From Lingula anatina (taxonomy: Eukaryota > Brachiopoda > Lingulata > Lingulida > Lingulidae): a DNA stretch of 48,052 nt. The notes under the pieces were generated by a model. The model made no database searches. It was given only the letters and a program-made list of their open reading frames with translations, and was not told where the DNA came from. Below, piece after piece: positions 35,903 to 47,737 of the stretch. How positions within the stretch are numbered: position 1 is the stretch's first letter; each line of letters begins with the position of its first letter. The position numbers were made by a program, and so were the translations under genes. Where the stretch lies: the NCBI RefSeq assembly GCF_001039355.2, contig NW_019775547.1, positions 916,857 to 964,908 on the forward strand, written 5' to 3'.

Positions 35903-37519
35903 ACTATCTCTGGAAATGAAATCTCAGTGAGAAACATTAAGGAAGTTAGCAACTTGTACAGAGCCTCAGACTGGATCCAGTATTCATTTGAATCAACCGT
36001 TTTGTAACAAGGCTAACTGAAATGGTTTTGTCATCAAGAAATATCCTTTTGCATATAATGCGACTTGTTCCAGTTCCATAGACTGGTTGGATGACTTAAA
36101 GCATTCATTAATACGTAAACATCAGAGATGGGGAGTTGGAAGTTCTGTTACTCACTAATGGTTTGTTTATTGATGACTTTTTACATTTTACAGGTTGTAT
36201 TAATAACTCAATTTAGTGGCCTGTTAAGGCCAATCTTTACTTCTTGTTTAATCAGAAAAAAAAAAGCACTTGATGACCATAGACTGCAGGTTTGATCGAG
36301 GTAACAAAAAACTGGTGAAGATATTGATAACGAGTTTGAGCAGAATGAAGTATTTCTCGAAATACCTCTGCATGACATGAAAACCCTTATCATTGAAATA
36401 AAAAGACGATTTTATGTATATATATATATATATATAGTGTATGTATTTATTGACTTGATAAAGGCCAACTCTGATAAATTTCAAAGAAACTAACATTTCT
36501 GTTAAACATCCATCACTGTGATCGCATAACCATGCTTGAAGTTAGACATTTTTAACAACACATGCCATGTCAAATAACAGAATTACCTCAAGCCATGAAT
36601 AAATATCAAAATTTCTCTGATATATTATTTCTACATTTTACAAGGCATGTTTAAAATGCTGTTTTAAGTGACTTTGTATACAGACGAATAGAAATACCTA
36701 CACGTAAAAAACTAGCATCTTAACATTAACACCATCTTTATAAAGCATAATCTTGAACAAACAGCCTTGACCCCTTACAGAAACTTATTTACACCTAGTA
36801 AGTGTGTCAACATGAACTACTTTTCATTTTAAAGCAACGTCGGACCCACCATCTTGACCAAAATAACACGTCAAAGCATACCATGTCTTCCCGACTGAAA
36901 GATCACCTCTTCACATGTACTAATGTACTCTATGTACTAATCGTGTGAAGCATTTTACTGGGTTCTAGATGCCCTGAAAGCCACATGGTACACCTTACGC
37001 ACACAGCACCAACAATATTCAGGACATCCCAGCTCTGGATTTCCATTCTAAAAATATTTCATTTAAATGAGAAGAATATTTGTTTTCAACCAAAGGGGCC
37101 AATATTCAGACCGAGATAAAAGAACATTTGTTGCAAGTATCCAGCATCATCTGAACATGTCCAACAGATTTTGAATTACTGGTGTAGCAGTTCTTTGAAT
37201 ATTTTTTTTTCCAAGTTTACACCTTTCCATGGGTTCTTTCAGAAAAATGTAAAACTAAGTGACATTTCTAGTAAACATGACTAATGAAAAGAAAACTTTT
37301 TGTTTACAAAACATTGTTAATGGAAGATTTAGGTAGTTGTGAATCGTTAAAAGTCGCAGGTAATGTCCAGGATTGTATCTTCATTCATTCTGCCTTGCCT
37401 CATCCTATCATCCACAATTGACCTGAATATTATGAGCTGTCCTCCTGCATTTGATTACGTATATATAAATTGACATCAACTTGAGTGCTTTAAACAGTTA
37501 CTGTGTCCTACTGAAGTGG
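35903..37519. other. Convergent 3' UTR region of POLG2 and KDELR
   Basis: No coding sequence is seen in this interval between two converging genes. Plus-strand AATAAA sites are at 36397-36402 and 36598-36603 for POLG2, and a minus-strand AATAAA at 36446-36451 could serve KDELR. If the 36598 and 36446 sites are used the two transcripts overlap slightly. A TA microsatellite lies at about 36414-36436. Confidence 0.4.
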
Positions 37520-40500
37520 TTATGCTGGTAAGCTTAGTTTCTTTCCCCACATAACTGAAAATGAAAAACAATATGAAATCATCTCACTTTGTATGGTACA
37601 AAGACAACTTTTTTCCACCAAATTATCACAAGCATGCAAATTCACACACATTCAGTATGCACTACAGGGTTAGCACATTCGTCTCATTTCCCTTTTAATT
37701 TAATTCCTACTAATTAAAAGCTTTATATCATGTACATAGTAATTAGGGACAATGTATACCTAAACCTATTAAATAAAATGGCATACACGAAGAATTCTTA
37801 ACTACTATATAGACAATGCAATTTTATATACCTGTTACTATTCCCAAAACCAAACACAAAAGAATTACCTTTTGTTATATACAGATAAAAGAAATCACAG
37901 TAGAGTATTGTTTGCACACATCCAGCCACCACTGCGATGAGGTCAAAATAGCCCTCAAAGTAATAGCGGTAGATCCAGTTGAGAAGGTACAGTGCTCTGT
38001 AGGAACCCAAGGCAAACAAATAGTGGCTGGTGATGGTCTCGGCTTCACCAGTTTTGCTGATCATAAACAACTGAGGGAGGATAGCCACAGATTCTAGGTA
38101 AATTGAGAAAGTCCACAAAATCTGAAAATAAAGCCAAGAAGATAGTCACAACTAGATCACTTGAATATCTTTGATAGGTAATTAAGGGACAACACCTATT
38201 CAACATATCAGTATGTATGTGAATTAGTCAAGGGGATTATCGTTGCTTCTATGTTTTCTTCACACTTACTTCCAGTGGGGTGAAATCATGGTTGACCAAA
38301 AATGCCAGTCCTCCCACAGGCACCACCAGGAACTCTATCCTGAATGTATCGTGGTTGCTGTCATAGGTGGCCTTGAACTTGATGTACATGAGGTACACGG
38401 TGGCAACAGTCGATGCAATGAAAATGACCTTCATCAAACTGTTGTACACAGAGATGAAGTTGGTAAACAAATCCAAGTACCTTGTGATGAAGACCAAGGC
38501 AAACAGGATCTGACTTTTGCCAGAAACACCTGGAATAATAAAATATCATAAATGGTAAAATTTATATAGTTGAATATTTATGTAAATGAAAAGAAAAAAC
38601 ATCTTTTTAAAGAAGCTTTTGTTGAGGACATTAAAAAGTTTTAAAAACAGTTTTGTATAATGTAAGCCTGTTACAACGACAAAAAAAAGCAAAAACCTGA
38701 ACCATACAGGTGGAAAAATTATAATACACACAACTGCCATCTTATAGTAATTATTATTCAGACATGAAGATACTTAAATATGTGCTAATATTATAGTTTC
38801 ATCTCATTAATTCAATGACACATGCAGCTTAGCAGAACTGGATAAGTTCTAGGAACAGCAACCTCTTGAGTCATGTCATTATTATGGATGAGTGGCATGC
38901 CTTTTTAAATCAGTTTAATTTCTTCTCATTTTACCACTTGGCAAAATGTGTAAGTGTGACAAAAAGAACATACAAAAATACTTATTATAATATATGCAAC
39001 TGAGAATAATTTACTATATAAACATCCACAACTAGGGCACAGCTTAATACATCAACTGTATGCTAGTAAAATGTATCAATTAAAACTGGTGTTATCACAG
39101 CTCGACTTCCTAGTTTCTTAGTTCACTTACAGATCTTTATTTTAGTTGAGGAAAGGGGTATAGGACAGGTCAGATTTAAATCCCCTTCACTTTGTTTGCC
39201 ATGTCAGATGTTTCTATAAAAATTAACTCTTGAAGGATGCCAGCGAAAGGGCTTCCGTCCTGTCTGGATCTGGTAAAGGGGCCCGCACACGGTGAGCATT
39301 CGGCGCGCCACTTGCGTTGCGCCAGATGCTCGCGCTTCTCAGCTCCCTGCAAACGATGCGCTCTTTGCTCAGCAGAGGTGCCTCCCGGCCTGCCCCTAGC
39401 GGACGCACTGTGAACTGTGAGATCATGTGTTTAAGGAAACATTACATATTGTTGTTTTTTCTGATAGTAATGGATAATGGTGACCACGTTAATCAATCAG
39501 ACTAACTATAACTGTGTACATTTTTGTTGACTTCGCTGGGGGCTGCCATTTTTGTTTGTTTCCGGCTACTGGCACATGCGCATTGTTAGCATGGCGTGAG
39601 CAATCGGCGCTTGCACCCTGCACACGCTGAGACATTTGCCTCAAGAGACAAAAAAAATCAAACACGTGAGAAATTTTGCTCAGCCGCGCGTGAGGCAAAA
39701 ATCTCACCAAAATACCCCCGCACACGATGAGAAAACGGCGCAGCGCAAGTGGCGCGCGCCAAATGCTCACCGTGTGCGGGCCCCTTAATGTTCACAGATA
39801 TCAAACAATTTTGTCTTGTTGTGCTACGTCTTGACAAACAAACCTATGTACTTGACAACTAAAATACTTTTTTTCTTATGAACCAATATAACTGTATACA
39901 AAAAACCATTTCCCTCTTCAAAAACATGAGGGCTTTTATTTCACTGAATGCTACTGCTAACCCTCTCCAGTTGCCACATCATCAGAGCACTCACTTAATT
40001 AAGTGCTTCCTTTGGGAAAGAGCTCTGTGCTGTGCCACAAATGGTTTTACCTAGGTAACTAGCCTGTCATTTCAGAGCATTATTATATAACATGGGGTTT
40101 GACAACATATGAGTTAATGATTTGTTTAACTTATTCAATAATATATATTTGCTGGTCTAGGCAAAAACTACCACCGTCATCAACACTGCCCTCTTGTTGT
40201 AAACAACAAGGCTTCCATATCAAAATAAACACACATACTGCTCAACAATATCAGCGTATATGATACTGGAAAATAAACATCTCTATACATGGCTAAGTAG
40301 TGAACCGCCAAAGGAGTAAACCGATAGTTATGTCAGAATGTCATTTCGGTTGATTCCACTATGCCAATGAAGACATTCTTGCGTCATTTATAAAGGGAAG
40401 GTAAAAAATGCCCGTTGCAAATCAACACTCTTAAGTCTGAGCAGCAGAAATAAAGCATTTGTTTCTTAGTTATTGACTGAAGACATTATGGTGCTTAGTG

Positions 40501-40683
40501 ACTTCGTCTTCTGTCACCTACACTGCCGTGCACTAATTTGCCGGCTGACGTGGCATAGTTTCTTTGTGCAGTTCGTTACTTCAGAAACTTACCTGCACAC
40601 GACCGGGATTTCCATATCTTCAAAAGCAATACGAATATTGCCAATAAATGGGATAAGTCCCCGACGAGCCTGAAAATGTTCAT
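37520..40683 (-). CDS. KDELR: ER lumen protein-retaining receptor (KDEL receptor)
   Basis: Four minus-strand exons: 40593-40683 (ATG 40681-40683), 38270-38529, 37869-38121, 37520-37554 (stop 37520-37522). Lengths 91+260+253+35 give 639 nt, 212 residues plus stop, the exact length of animal KDEL receptors. The start [16 protein letters not shown], then [69 protein letters not shown], the block from [13 protein letters not shown] to FALG, and the tail GKKLSLPA are all family hallmarks. It is a seven-membrane-segment protein of the early Golgi that binds C-terminal KDEL/HDEL signals and returns escaped ER chaperones by COPI transport; the Lys-rich tail matches the retrieval signal. The vertebrate paralogue number (1, 2 or 3) cannot be assigned. 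Confidence 0.97.
39277..39785. mobile_element. 509-bp Harbinger-like MITE in KDELR intron 1
   Basis: Terminal inverted repeats AGGGGCCCGCACACGGTGAG and its complement continue imperfectly for about 45 bp (through GCGCGCCACTTGCG). It is flanked by TAA on both sides (39274-39276, 39786-39788). A 3-bp TWA target duplication is characteristic of PIF/Harbinger. The element is strikingly GC- and CpG-rich compared with its AT-rich surroundings and has subterminal repeats of the CACACG-TGAG type. No transposase is visible. Confidence 0.8.
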
Positions 40684-40830
40684 TTTGATCCGTCTACTGC
40701 TTGTCCACGTTCTAAGATGGCCGCTGAAGACGTGGCGCAGATTGCATCTCGGGATATATGGTGGCGCTCTGCAAGATGGGACTATTTCGAGGTGAAGCTT
40801 CTCGTTCAGTGTGTGTGGTCTCCGAGTGGT
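40684..40830 (-). promoter_or_regulatory. KDELR upstream region with YY1-like site
   Basis: AAGATGGCCGC at 40714-40724, 31 bp upstream of the start codon, resembles the YY1 element common in downstream regions of TATA-less housekeeping promoters. A related GCAAGATGG occurs near 40771. The assignment is by motif resemblance only. Confidence 0.35.
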
Positions 40831-40994
40831 AAATTTTTCTGTATTGCACCAGTTTGACTGGTCCTAATATATAATTATGCTACGTTTTTATTCCCTTTCA
40901 CCATCCCCAATGTACCAATCCAAAAATAGATCCGTCTGGGTCGAGCGTGTAGCCTCCGTGACTGTCTTATGCAAATGTAGACAGGCTCAAAAAC
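40831..40994. other. Intergenic, nothing recognised
   Basis: No exon, element end or motif that I can support. Confidence 0.4.
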
Positions 40995-41912
40995 TGGTGT
41001 GCTAAAGAAAAATGTGGAAAGGACATTATTTAGCGCTTCCCCACTGTGAGGATGATTTCCGACTGGTTTATTGAATGTTCCCAAATATGAACCTCTTCAT
41101 TTTTTTTTTTTCATTTGAGATGTGAAATGGCCATAAAATTTTCAAAGAAAAAGTGATTTTAAACGTAAAAATATGTCATTGTTATATGTCACTCAAGAAT
41201 AAATGCTCGACCTGTTTCTGCACTTTGAAATTGATTAGCTGGCTCCAAAATGCATTTTATGTTTTGTCAGAAGAGACATACTACATGTAGTATCGGGTAC
41301 CTGCAAGTATGCGCGTACCTGCATGTGTAGGCTATATATGATCAAAATAGTCTCTTCTGTCACCTAATAGGTTACTGCTTTGCATGCTTTCCCTTTTTGT
41401 TATGTTCTTTTATATGGTGTGCTAAAGAAAAATGTGGAAAGGACATTATTTAGCGCTTCCCCACTGTGAGGATGATTTCCGACTGGTTTATTGAATGTTC
41501 CCAAATATGAACCTCTTCATTTTTTTTTTTTTTCATTTGAGATGTGAAATGGCCATAAAATTTTCAAAGAAAAAGTGATTTTAAACGTAAAAATATGTCA
41601 TTGTTATGCAACTTTAAAAAACTTTCATAAATATTAACCATAATGTTCACGCCAAAGCAATTTTTGTCAAGAAATAAATAAATTTTCTCTCACTCAAGAA
41701 TAAATGCTCGACCTGTTTCTGCACTTTGAAATTGATTAGCTGGCTCCAAAATGCATTTTATGTTTTGTCAGAAGAGACATACTACATGTAGTATCGGGTA
41801 CCTGCAAGTATGCGCGTACCTGCATGTGTAGGCTATATATGATCAAAATAGTCTCTTCTGTCACCTAATAGGTTACTGCTTTGCATGCTTTCCCTTTTTG
41901 TTATGTTCTTTA
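40995..41912. repeat. Head-to-tail duplication, two copies of about 0.42 and 0.50 kb
   Basis: 40995-41414 is repeated at 41415-41912, starting TGGTGTGCTAAAG and ending CCTTTTTGTTATGTTCTTT. The copies are nearly identical except for a T-run length and about 80 bp present only in the second copy (about 41608-41690). No N marks the junction. Confidence 0.85.
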
Positions 41913-42145
41913 TATTATAACTCAACCGCTAATTGAGGGGTGCATTTTCACTAAAGACGTCACGTTTGCTCGACATGTCACTGCTGTTTCTCTCACAACC
42001 GGGTAGAGTTTAATCTTTAGTCAAGTTTTTCATGACTCATTTTTTGAGTCGACATTTTACAAGAGGCTCATGACATAAGTAAAGGGTATATTTGCGTTAG
42101 TTGTTAAATTCTCTTCCAAAAACAGGCATAAAATTGAAGGGATAA

Positions 42146-42155
42146 CCCCCCCCCC

Positions 42156-42209
<54 letters not shown>
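42146..42209. repeat. C run followed by long poly-T tract
   Basis: A short C run, then ATTT..., with about 50 consecutive T. Length is probably uncertain in the assembly. Confidence 0.9.
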
Positions 42210-42211
<2 letters not shown>

Positions 42212-42439
42212 ATTTTGCATTTTGCTTTTTGTCAAAATTTGGAAGAAAAGTGACAAAATAAGACTGTTTTTTAGCCTAACTCAAAATTAAAATGTACTTT
42301 GGCGCATTTATAATGGAAATAATTTCATGGCATGCTGCAATACATAACCACGCATTAGACATGTGCCCAACGATGCACTCTCTCTGGACATATAATAGCA
42401 CAAAATTCATATGGTAACACTCACCTCTTCCAGGGCCGC

Positions 42440-42554
42440 GTATTATATTATATTATATTATATTATATTATATTATATTATATTATATTATATTATATTA
42501 TATTATTATAATATATTATATTATATTATATTATATTATATTATATTATATTAT
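42440..42554. repeat. (TATTA)n pentanucleotide microsatellite
   Basis: About 22 units of TATTA, with one phase break near 42505. The open frame across it is an artefact of the repeat. Confidence 0.95.
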
Positions 42555-44290
42555 TTGTACTTTTTCTCTGACGCGTGCAGCGAATTACCGTCAATTTAAC
42601 GACAGACATCTGTGAGTATGTAGAGAAAAGTCAATCTGTGGCTTGGTAGACGGTACGTTACCCCTTCCTTTTAGCGATTTTGAAATCTAGTACAGCGTAG
42701 ATGTATTTTAATATATATTTTATATGTTAAAACACATTAATTTCGTTCTATCTGGGCATAGCTAGGTGTAAGGCCTCTCTTAAAAAACTCTGAATAACAG
42801 GATTAAAAGTGGCTGGGTTCGATGTAAATTATGGTAAGAATGATTTATGATGTCCCCCAAGTATTGTGACGTATAAGAGTAAATTGAAATAAATCGAAAT
42901 GAAACGTGTACAATGCAGGTAGTTATGTCAAAAATATTTAATACTTCTTCGCTTTGCTTGGTGACCGGTAAATTTTTGCTTACTTCACTTCGGTCGAATA
43001 ATGTAAAATGAGATGTATCAAAAATTCTATAAAATATAATGGAATGGATAAATCTTGCTTGGTTTTGGGCGTCGCAAAAGACAGGGTTTTCTATAAAGGG
43101 AGCAGCAACTTTAGGGAGGGAGGAGGGTCATCAACTTTTGAGAAAAGTGAAAAAGTAGATGTGTATAAACAGTGGCACCGCAGACTTTTGAAAACTGTAT
43201 GCAGTTCCCGAACCACACACACTTTGTTTTTACTAAACATTTTTTATCAAAAAAAAATATTGCCATGCGATGTCTATGCGGTACCCGCAAATTGCTCTTG
43301 TGTTCCTTTTCGTGCGGCGTTCGTGTGGAGGCAGTATTAACGGTCTCCGTAGCCTCTACAAATTTGTCAAGCTGAAATATTTGACGGAGCTTTTTAAATC
43401 GTAAGAATGTAAGCAATGTCGTAGATACCATTGAACAACCCCCTTACGTCATTGCCCTCTCTACCAGAGGTTAATTCTAGCTATTACGAATTTATTCAAT
43501 GTTGTAACAGCCAGAAGATCTAAGGGAGATAGTAGTAGCATTGTTCGGTGGGCTTACGGTGATCGTGCGGCAACACAAGATTGTCCTGCGACACGTGCAC
43601 TAAATTGTCAAAACGGTTTTAAAGATGAGATAACCATGGGATATTTGCACGGCGTCGTACAATTACCCCAAGTTCGACGCTCTTTAAAATTCAAGGAACG
43701 ATTAAGAGTGCCATAAAAATATAAAGAAAAATACATGTCTGATAATAATAAATGGGCTTATTTTGAAAAAAAAAATTCACGGTATATACTTTTAGCCTTT
43801 ATTTGAACATGTTGACGCAGAGGTGACCCGTCTTCTTTATCTTTTTGGCGGAATTAGTTGCAAAATATTTTTCTCGAAATTAAAGTCTACGCTATTGCGT
43901 AATCGGCAGGCGTTAAACGTTTATTGTGTTTCTTTTTATGTTATTGTTATTTTTCATCCGACTCCCTCCTCTTCAGGTCCTGCTTACTTAGACTTTTCAT
44001 ATAATCATGTGGTGCCCAGAGCAACTCATTTCAATAATTTGGAATAGCAAAGACAATTAAAACTAAAATCGCCAACTTGGAACTCCTCATGCTCTTTACT
44101 TCATGGATGAAGCTTAACTAAATCACGGTGTAAAATAAAATAAATAAAGAGCATACAAAGTCATCTTTATAGGAAATGTCCATTTAGGCTTGTCAACTCA
44201 AGATCTATTAAATGTTTCTCCAAATTAATTAATGAGACCTTGCTAGCATTATTGTTTTTTAAATGACTCTTATTTCCTGGCTGTATTTCC
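42555..44290. other. Intergenic, no gene supported
   Basis: Several short overlapping open frames on both strands, none with exon structure or family resemblance. A block near 43175-43203 (AGTGGCACCGCAGACTTTTG) has a diverged inverted partner near 44466-44492, hinting at an old element about 1.3 kb long. Confidence 0.5.
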
Positions 44291-44455
44291 AGGCCCGTAG
44301 CCAGGGGGGTTCAGAGAGTTCGAAAGAACCGCCCCTTTTGCTGGGAAAAGGTCCACTCTGGGTAAAATTTGATCTAGGTACATGAAGTTTTTATGGGAAA
44401 AGGTCCACTTTTTCAAAAAAAGAACCCCCCTTTTGAAATTGTCTGCTACGGGCCC
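44291..44455. mobile_element. 165-bp foldback/MITE with GGCCCGTAGC ends
   Basis: Inverted ends GGCCCGTAGC (44292-44301) and GCTACGGGCC (44445-44454). The internal sequence contains two direct copies of GGGAAAAGGTCCACT followed by related sequence. No coding capacity. Confidence 0.65.
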
Positions 44456-45109
44456 GATGTGTGTACAATTTTCAAAAGTGCCGGCGCCACTGTTGTCTTA
44501 CGTTCACGTTGTAAATTAGTCTAGGAAATGTCAGAAAAGTAAGCCATTCAAATTATCTACAACGTTGTCACAGTACTTTATTCTTCGTTAGATTTATTTT
44601 GTATTTCTATCATCTTGTACTGAGGGTTAAAACATTTCAAACTAATAAAATATTTTGAAACTTCTGGGTTCAAGCATTTGACAAAATAAATTTTATTTAG
44701 TACTTAGAATGCACTGCTGCCATTTTCTCTTGCCAAGGGTATATAGTCATGGCAACGATTAAACTTTATGTATATAATCACAAGTATGCACAGTATATGA
44801 GTAAATAGCACTACCAATACAGTAAGAATTGCTCAATAGTATTGTTATGCTTTTCGACCTTAAGAGGCTGTAAGAGTTTTTACATTGTATATTTAAATGT
44901 TAAGCTAATAAGAAAGTATACATCAGATGTTCAGTATTTAATTCACAGAAGTTCAGCTAAATAAAAATTACAAACATACAAACTATACACAATCAATCAG
45001 CTGAAATGAATTTTCATCAGTGGAAAACCAATTTTTTCCTATTTAAAAAGCATTGTTTATCCCTCATCCCTGCACTTGGATTTGATATTTTATTCAGTCA
45101 TTTAGACCT

Positions 45110-45312
45110 ATTCCCATAGATTAGATCGATCCAGCTAGATCGACCTAACTCCCTGGGGGGTTCACGCTAAATAGCTGTCAGCTGAGCGGGCACTAAAGTT
45201 AATTACCCCCTTACAGCTTGTAGTAGGTGGGGCGGACATTTTAGCCGGATTATCTGACAGTAATCTAGTGAGACTCCCCACAGGGATAGATCGATCTAAA
45301 ATCTATGGGAAT
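45110..45312. mobile_element. 203-bp MITE with ATTCCCATAGAT ends
   Basis: Inverted ends: ATTCCCATAGATT-AGATCGATC at the left pairs with GATCGATCTAAAATCTATGGGAAT at the right. Non-coding. A target duplication is not obvious. Confidence 0.6.
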
Positions 45313-45881
45313 GCGTCCTTAGAGTGCAGAAAAACAGGTGATTGGAAACAAGGGGAGGAGTGTTAATCTGTTAATTTGATTGCATTCAAGGAGAGTCCCC
45401 ATGAAGTTGGATCGAACTACCTAGTACACTGTACAATGATTTCATTGTGACTGCACCCATAGAAAATATGGTTTTGGTAAATTTTCAAATGCATACAGTA
45501 TACATTTAATCAACCACTTAATTTTGAGCTAATCAGATTTTCTTCTTGCACTGTTTTTCACTCTTTTTAGATGGAAAAATTGCACTGGGTATTGGTTTGG
45601 TAAGTTGGCAAATTTAACAACTGACCACAGAAATAATATGCTGTTCTTTATATACTTTTAAAATTGCTCACTCTGAATTTGATATTAAATTTCCTCCTCT
45701 ATAAATGCTTACTGACAATGTTTACAGAGAGACCTTGCTCGTTACCATCTCATCAATTTTGTATGACCTATGTTGTATTTCCTGCTTTAAAATGTTCTAC
45801 CCTTTGACATGTGATATACATGACTGTTTCTAATCATTTGAGCTTGGACAGCAAGAAGAAAGCTGTAGCATTTAATAGAGA
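45313..45881. other. Intergenic / probable 3' UTR of the NAALADase-like gene
   Basis: No coding exon seen. It lies directly downstream of the stop codon of the minus-strand gene to the right, so part is likely its 3' UTR. Confidence 0.4.
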
Positions 45882-47737
45882 TTAAAATTGGATGTGGTCT
45901 ACTAATGTAGATGTAGCTGACATGATGGTAAAGGTTACTACAGAAAGATGCTTTCTAACTTCTTCCCATCTTTTGGTTTTCTCTGCTGAAGATGTCTTTT
46001 CAATTTCAAACATAGCATCGACCAGACCTGGAAAGGCTTCTCCAGCATAGGAGTTATGGCTACTTGGAGCAAAGAGAATATGCCTATAAACAAAAATCAA
46101 GAGAAAATAACCTGAATAAACTTCCAAAATGCATTAATAATTGACAAAACTGAATTTATTCCTTTTTTCACTTAAAATAATGGAAAATAATTTCAACATC
46201 GCAGGTAACTGTTTCTGGAGTAAAACAGCTTGACTTACTTGAAATATTTTCTGCCAGGCAGTCCTGCTGAGTCAATAAAACCTCTTTCCAAATACATCAG
46301 TTGATCATTCATTGCTCGTACTGCCAAGGGACTGAAAGGTTGTTGAAAACTTTTTGTAATAACCTTGGTACATGATTTGTATATTTGATTTGTATATTCT
46401 GCCATTATTATCATACTACAATTCTTTGTAACAGTTATGTAATGGGAATCTTAAACACTGTCAGCAAAAATTAAAATGCATCAATAAGAAAAACAAATGA
46501 AAAATAATTTTAATGCAAGAATAATAAATAAAATAATCATCTTTGACTTCTTTTACTCACCTTGTTTTGTCCAATTTTGAAAGTCGCTTTTGGAAATCTT
46601 TGGCTACATCTGTGAAATTTCTCACTGCATCTTCCAGATATGCTGCAAAAGAAGTGTAACAAAAATTCAACATTCTTAACGCACAAAAATAAAAACAAAC
46701 AAAAATTTAAAAAATGAAATAACAATATAAAAAATACCCAAGAAAACACTGCTACTACTGATGATAATATATAAAGATAGAAACTCACATAAACCCTCCC
46801 CTAAGCCATTGTCCCTCATCAGCTGTCCATACCCTGCATCAAGGCTTTCTTTCAGCTGCACAATTGTCTCTGCATAATCTTCAACATTAAGTGGAATAAT
46901 CAAAGAATCAGCCAGTGATCTGGCTATTTCTCCCCACAGTCTAGAGACAGCAAGATGGTACTGAAAATAAATAAAACTTCTGCAATAAAATATCTAATGA
47001 TGCTACATATATGTGATATTCTGCCCCATTCCAACAATAAATTTCACAGTTAACAGGGGCGGATCCCAAGATATTTTCTGACAGTCTTCCAAATTATCTT
47101 TGTTGACCCATCCTCCATTTTTGACAGTCTTCCAACAGAAGAAAAAATAGATATTGTCAATGTAAATTTTAAAACCTGACCATCTTCTGGAAGACCCAGA
47201 AGACGGTCTCAATCCGGCCCTGGTTAAGGCTCTTTTTGTTTTAGTAATTACATGCATTAAATAACAGATTACATACCTGAAACCCTCTGTCTATAAGCTT
47301 GCTCATCAAATGGAAAGTTTCATAAACAGAATGGTATAATGGATATGAAGACACTTTCCATTCATTCTGAAAGAATACATATATATAATGATATTTCTAT
47401 AATAATCAGATTATTATTAATATAACTAATATAAATTGTACTATGTGTATTTGTTATTTGAATAGAAAGAATCAAGTTTTTAAATTAAAAAAAAAAATAA
47501 AATAGTTGAAGAAAAAATTTATTAAAAAGGAAATTTTGCAACCATTACTTAACCAAGCAAATCAACTTTCCATTATATGAATGATAATAAATGTTAAAGA
47601 AAGTTCATTGGGCATCATCATTACATTTTCAAAGCAATAAACTTACAGTGTTATAGGTGTACCTAGTGTCCATGGAAGAGACACCTACTAACTGCAGAAA
47701 ACCTGTGAAATCACTCCCAGCACCAACAGCGTTAATG
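45882..47737 (-). CDS. Glutamate carboxypeptidase II / NAALADase-like, C-terminal exons (partial)
   Basis: Last six minus-strand exons: 47647-47737, 47277-47366, 46789-46960, 46561-46642, 46239-46331, 45882-46083 (stop 45882-45884). All are in phase; the gene continues beyond 48052. [11 protein letters not shown] in the 47277 exon matches the peptidase block holding the last zinc-ligand His of the M28 metallopeptidase. Downstream exons form the transferrin-receptor-like dimerisation domain: [18 protein letters not shown], then [16 protein letters not shown]. Family members are type II membrane zinc peptidases that remove C-terminal glutamate (from N-acetylaspartylglutamate or folyl-polyglutamate). 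Two family positions differ: the Lys before YAGE is Ser, and the first Arg of the Arg-x-Arg-Tyr-Thr block is Asp (MDTRYTYN), so substrate preference may differ. NAALAD2, FOLH1 or a divergent paralogue cannot be told apart. Confidence 0.9.
47054..47222. mobile_element. 169-bp MITE, second copy of the 30410 family
   Basis: Same family as 30410-30574, same orientation, with ends CAGGGGCGGATCC and (inverted) CAGGGCCGGATTGAGA. GTTAA lies on both sides (47049-47053 and 47223-47227), possibly a 5-bp target duplication. It sits in an intron of the NAALADase-like gene. Confidence 0.65.

Noticed and set aside
42411-42599. Plus-strand frame rich in Ile/Tyr/Leu
   Set aside because: Translation of the TATTA pentanucleotide repeat.
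43008-43431. Overlapping 106-110 residue frames on both strands
   Set aside because: No family resemblance, no splice-supported continuation, and the region lies in an apparently old repeat.
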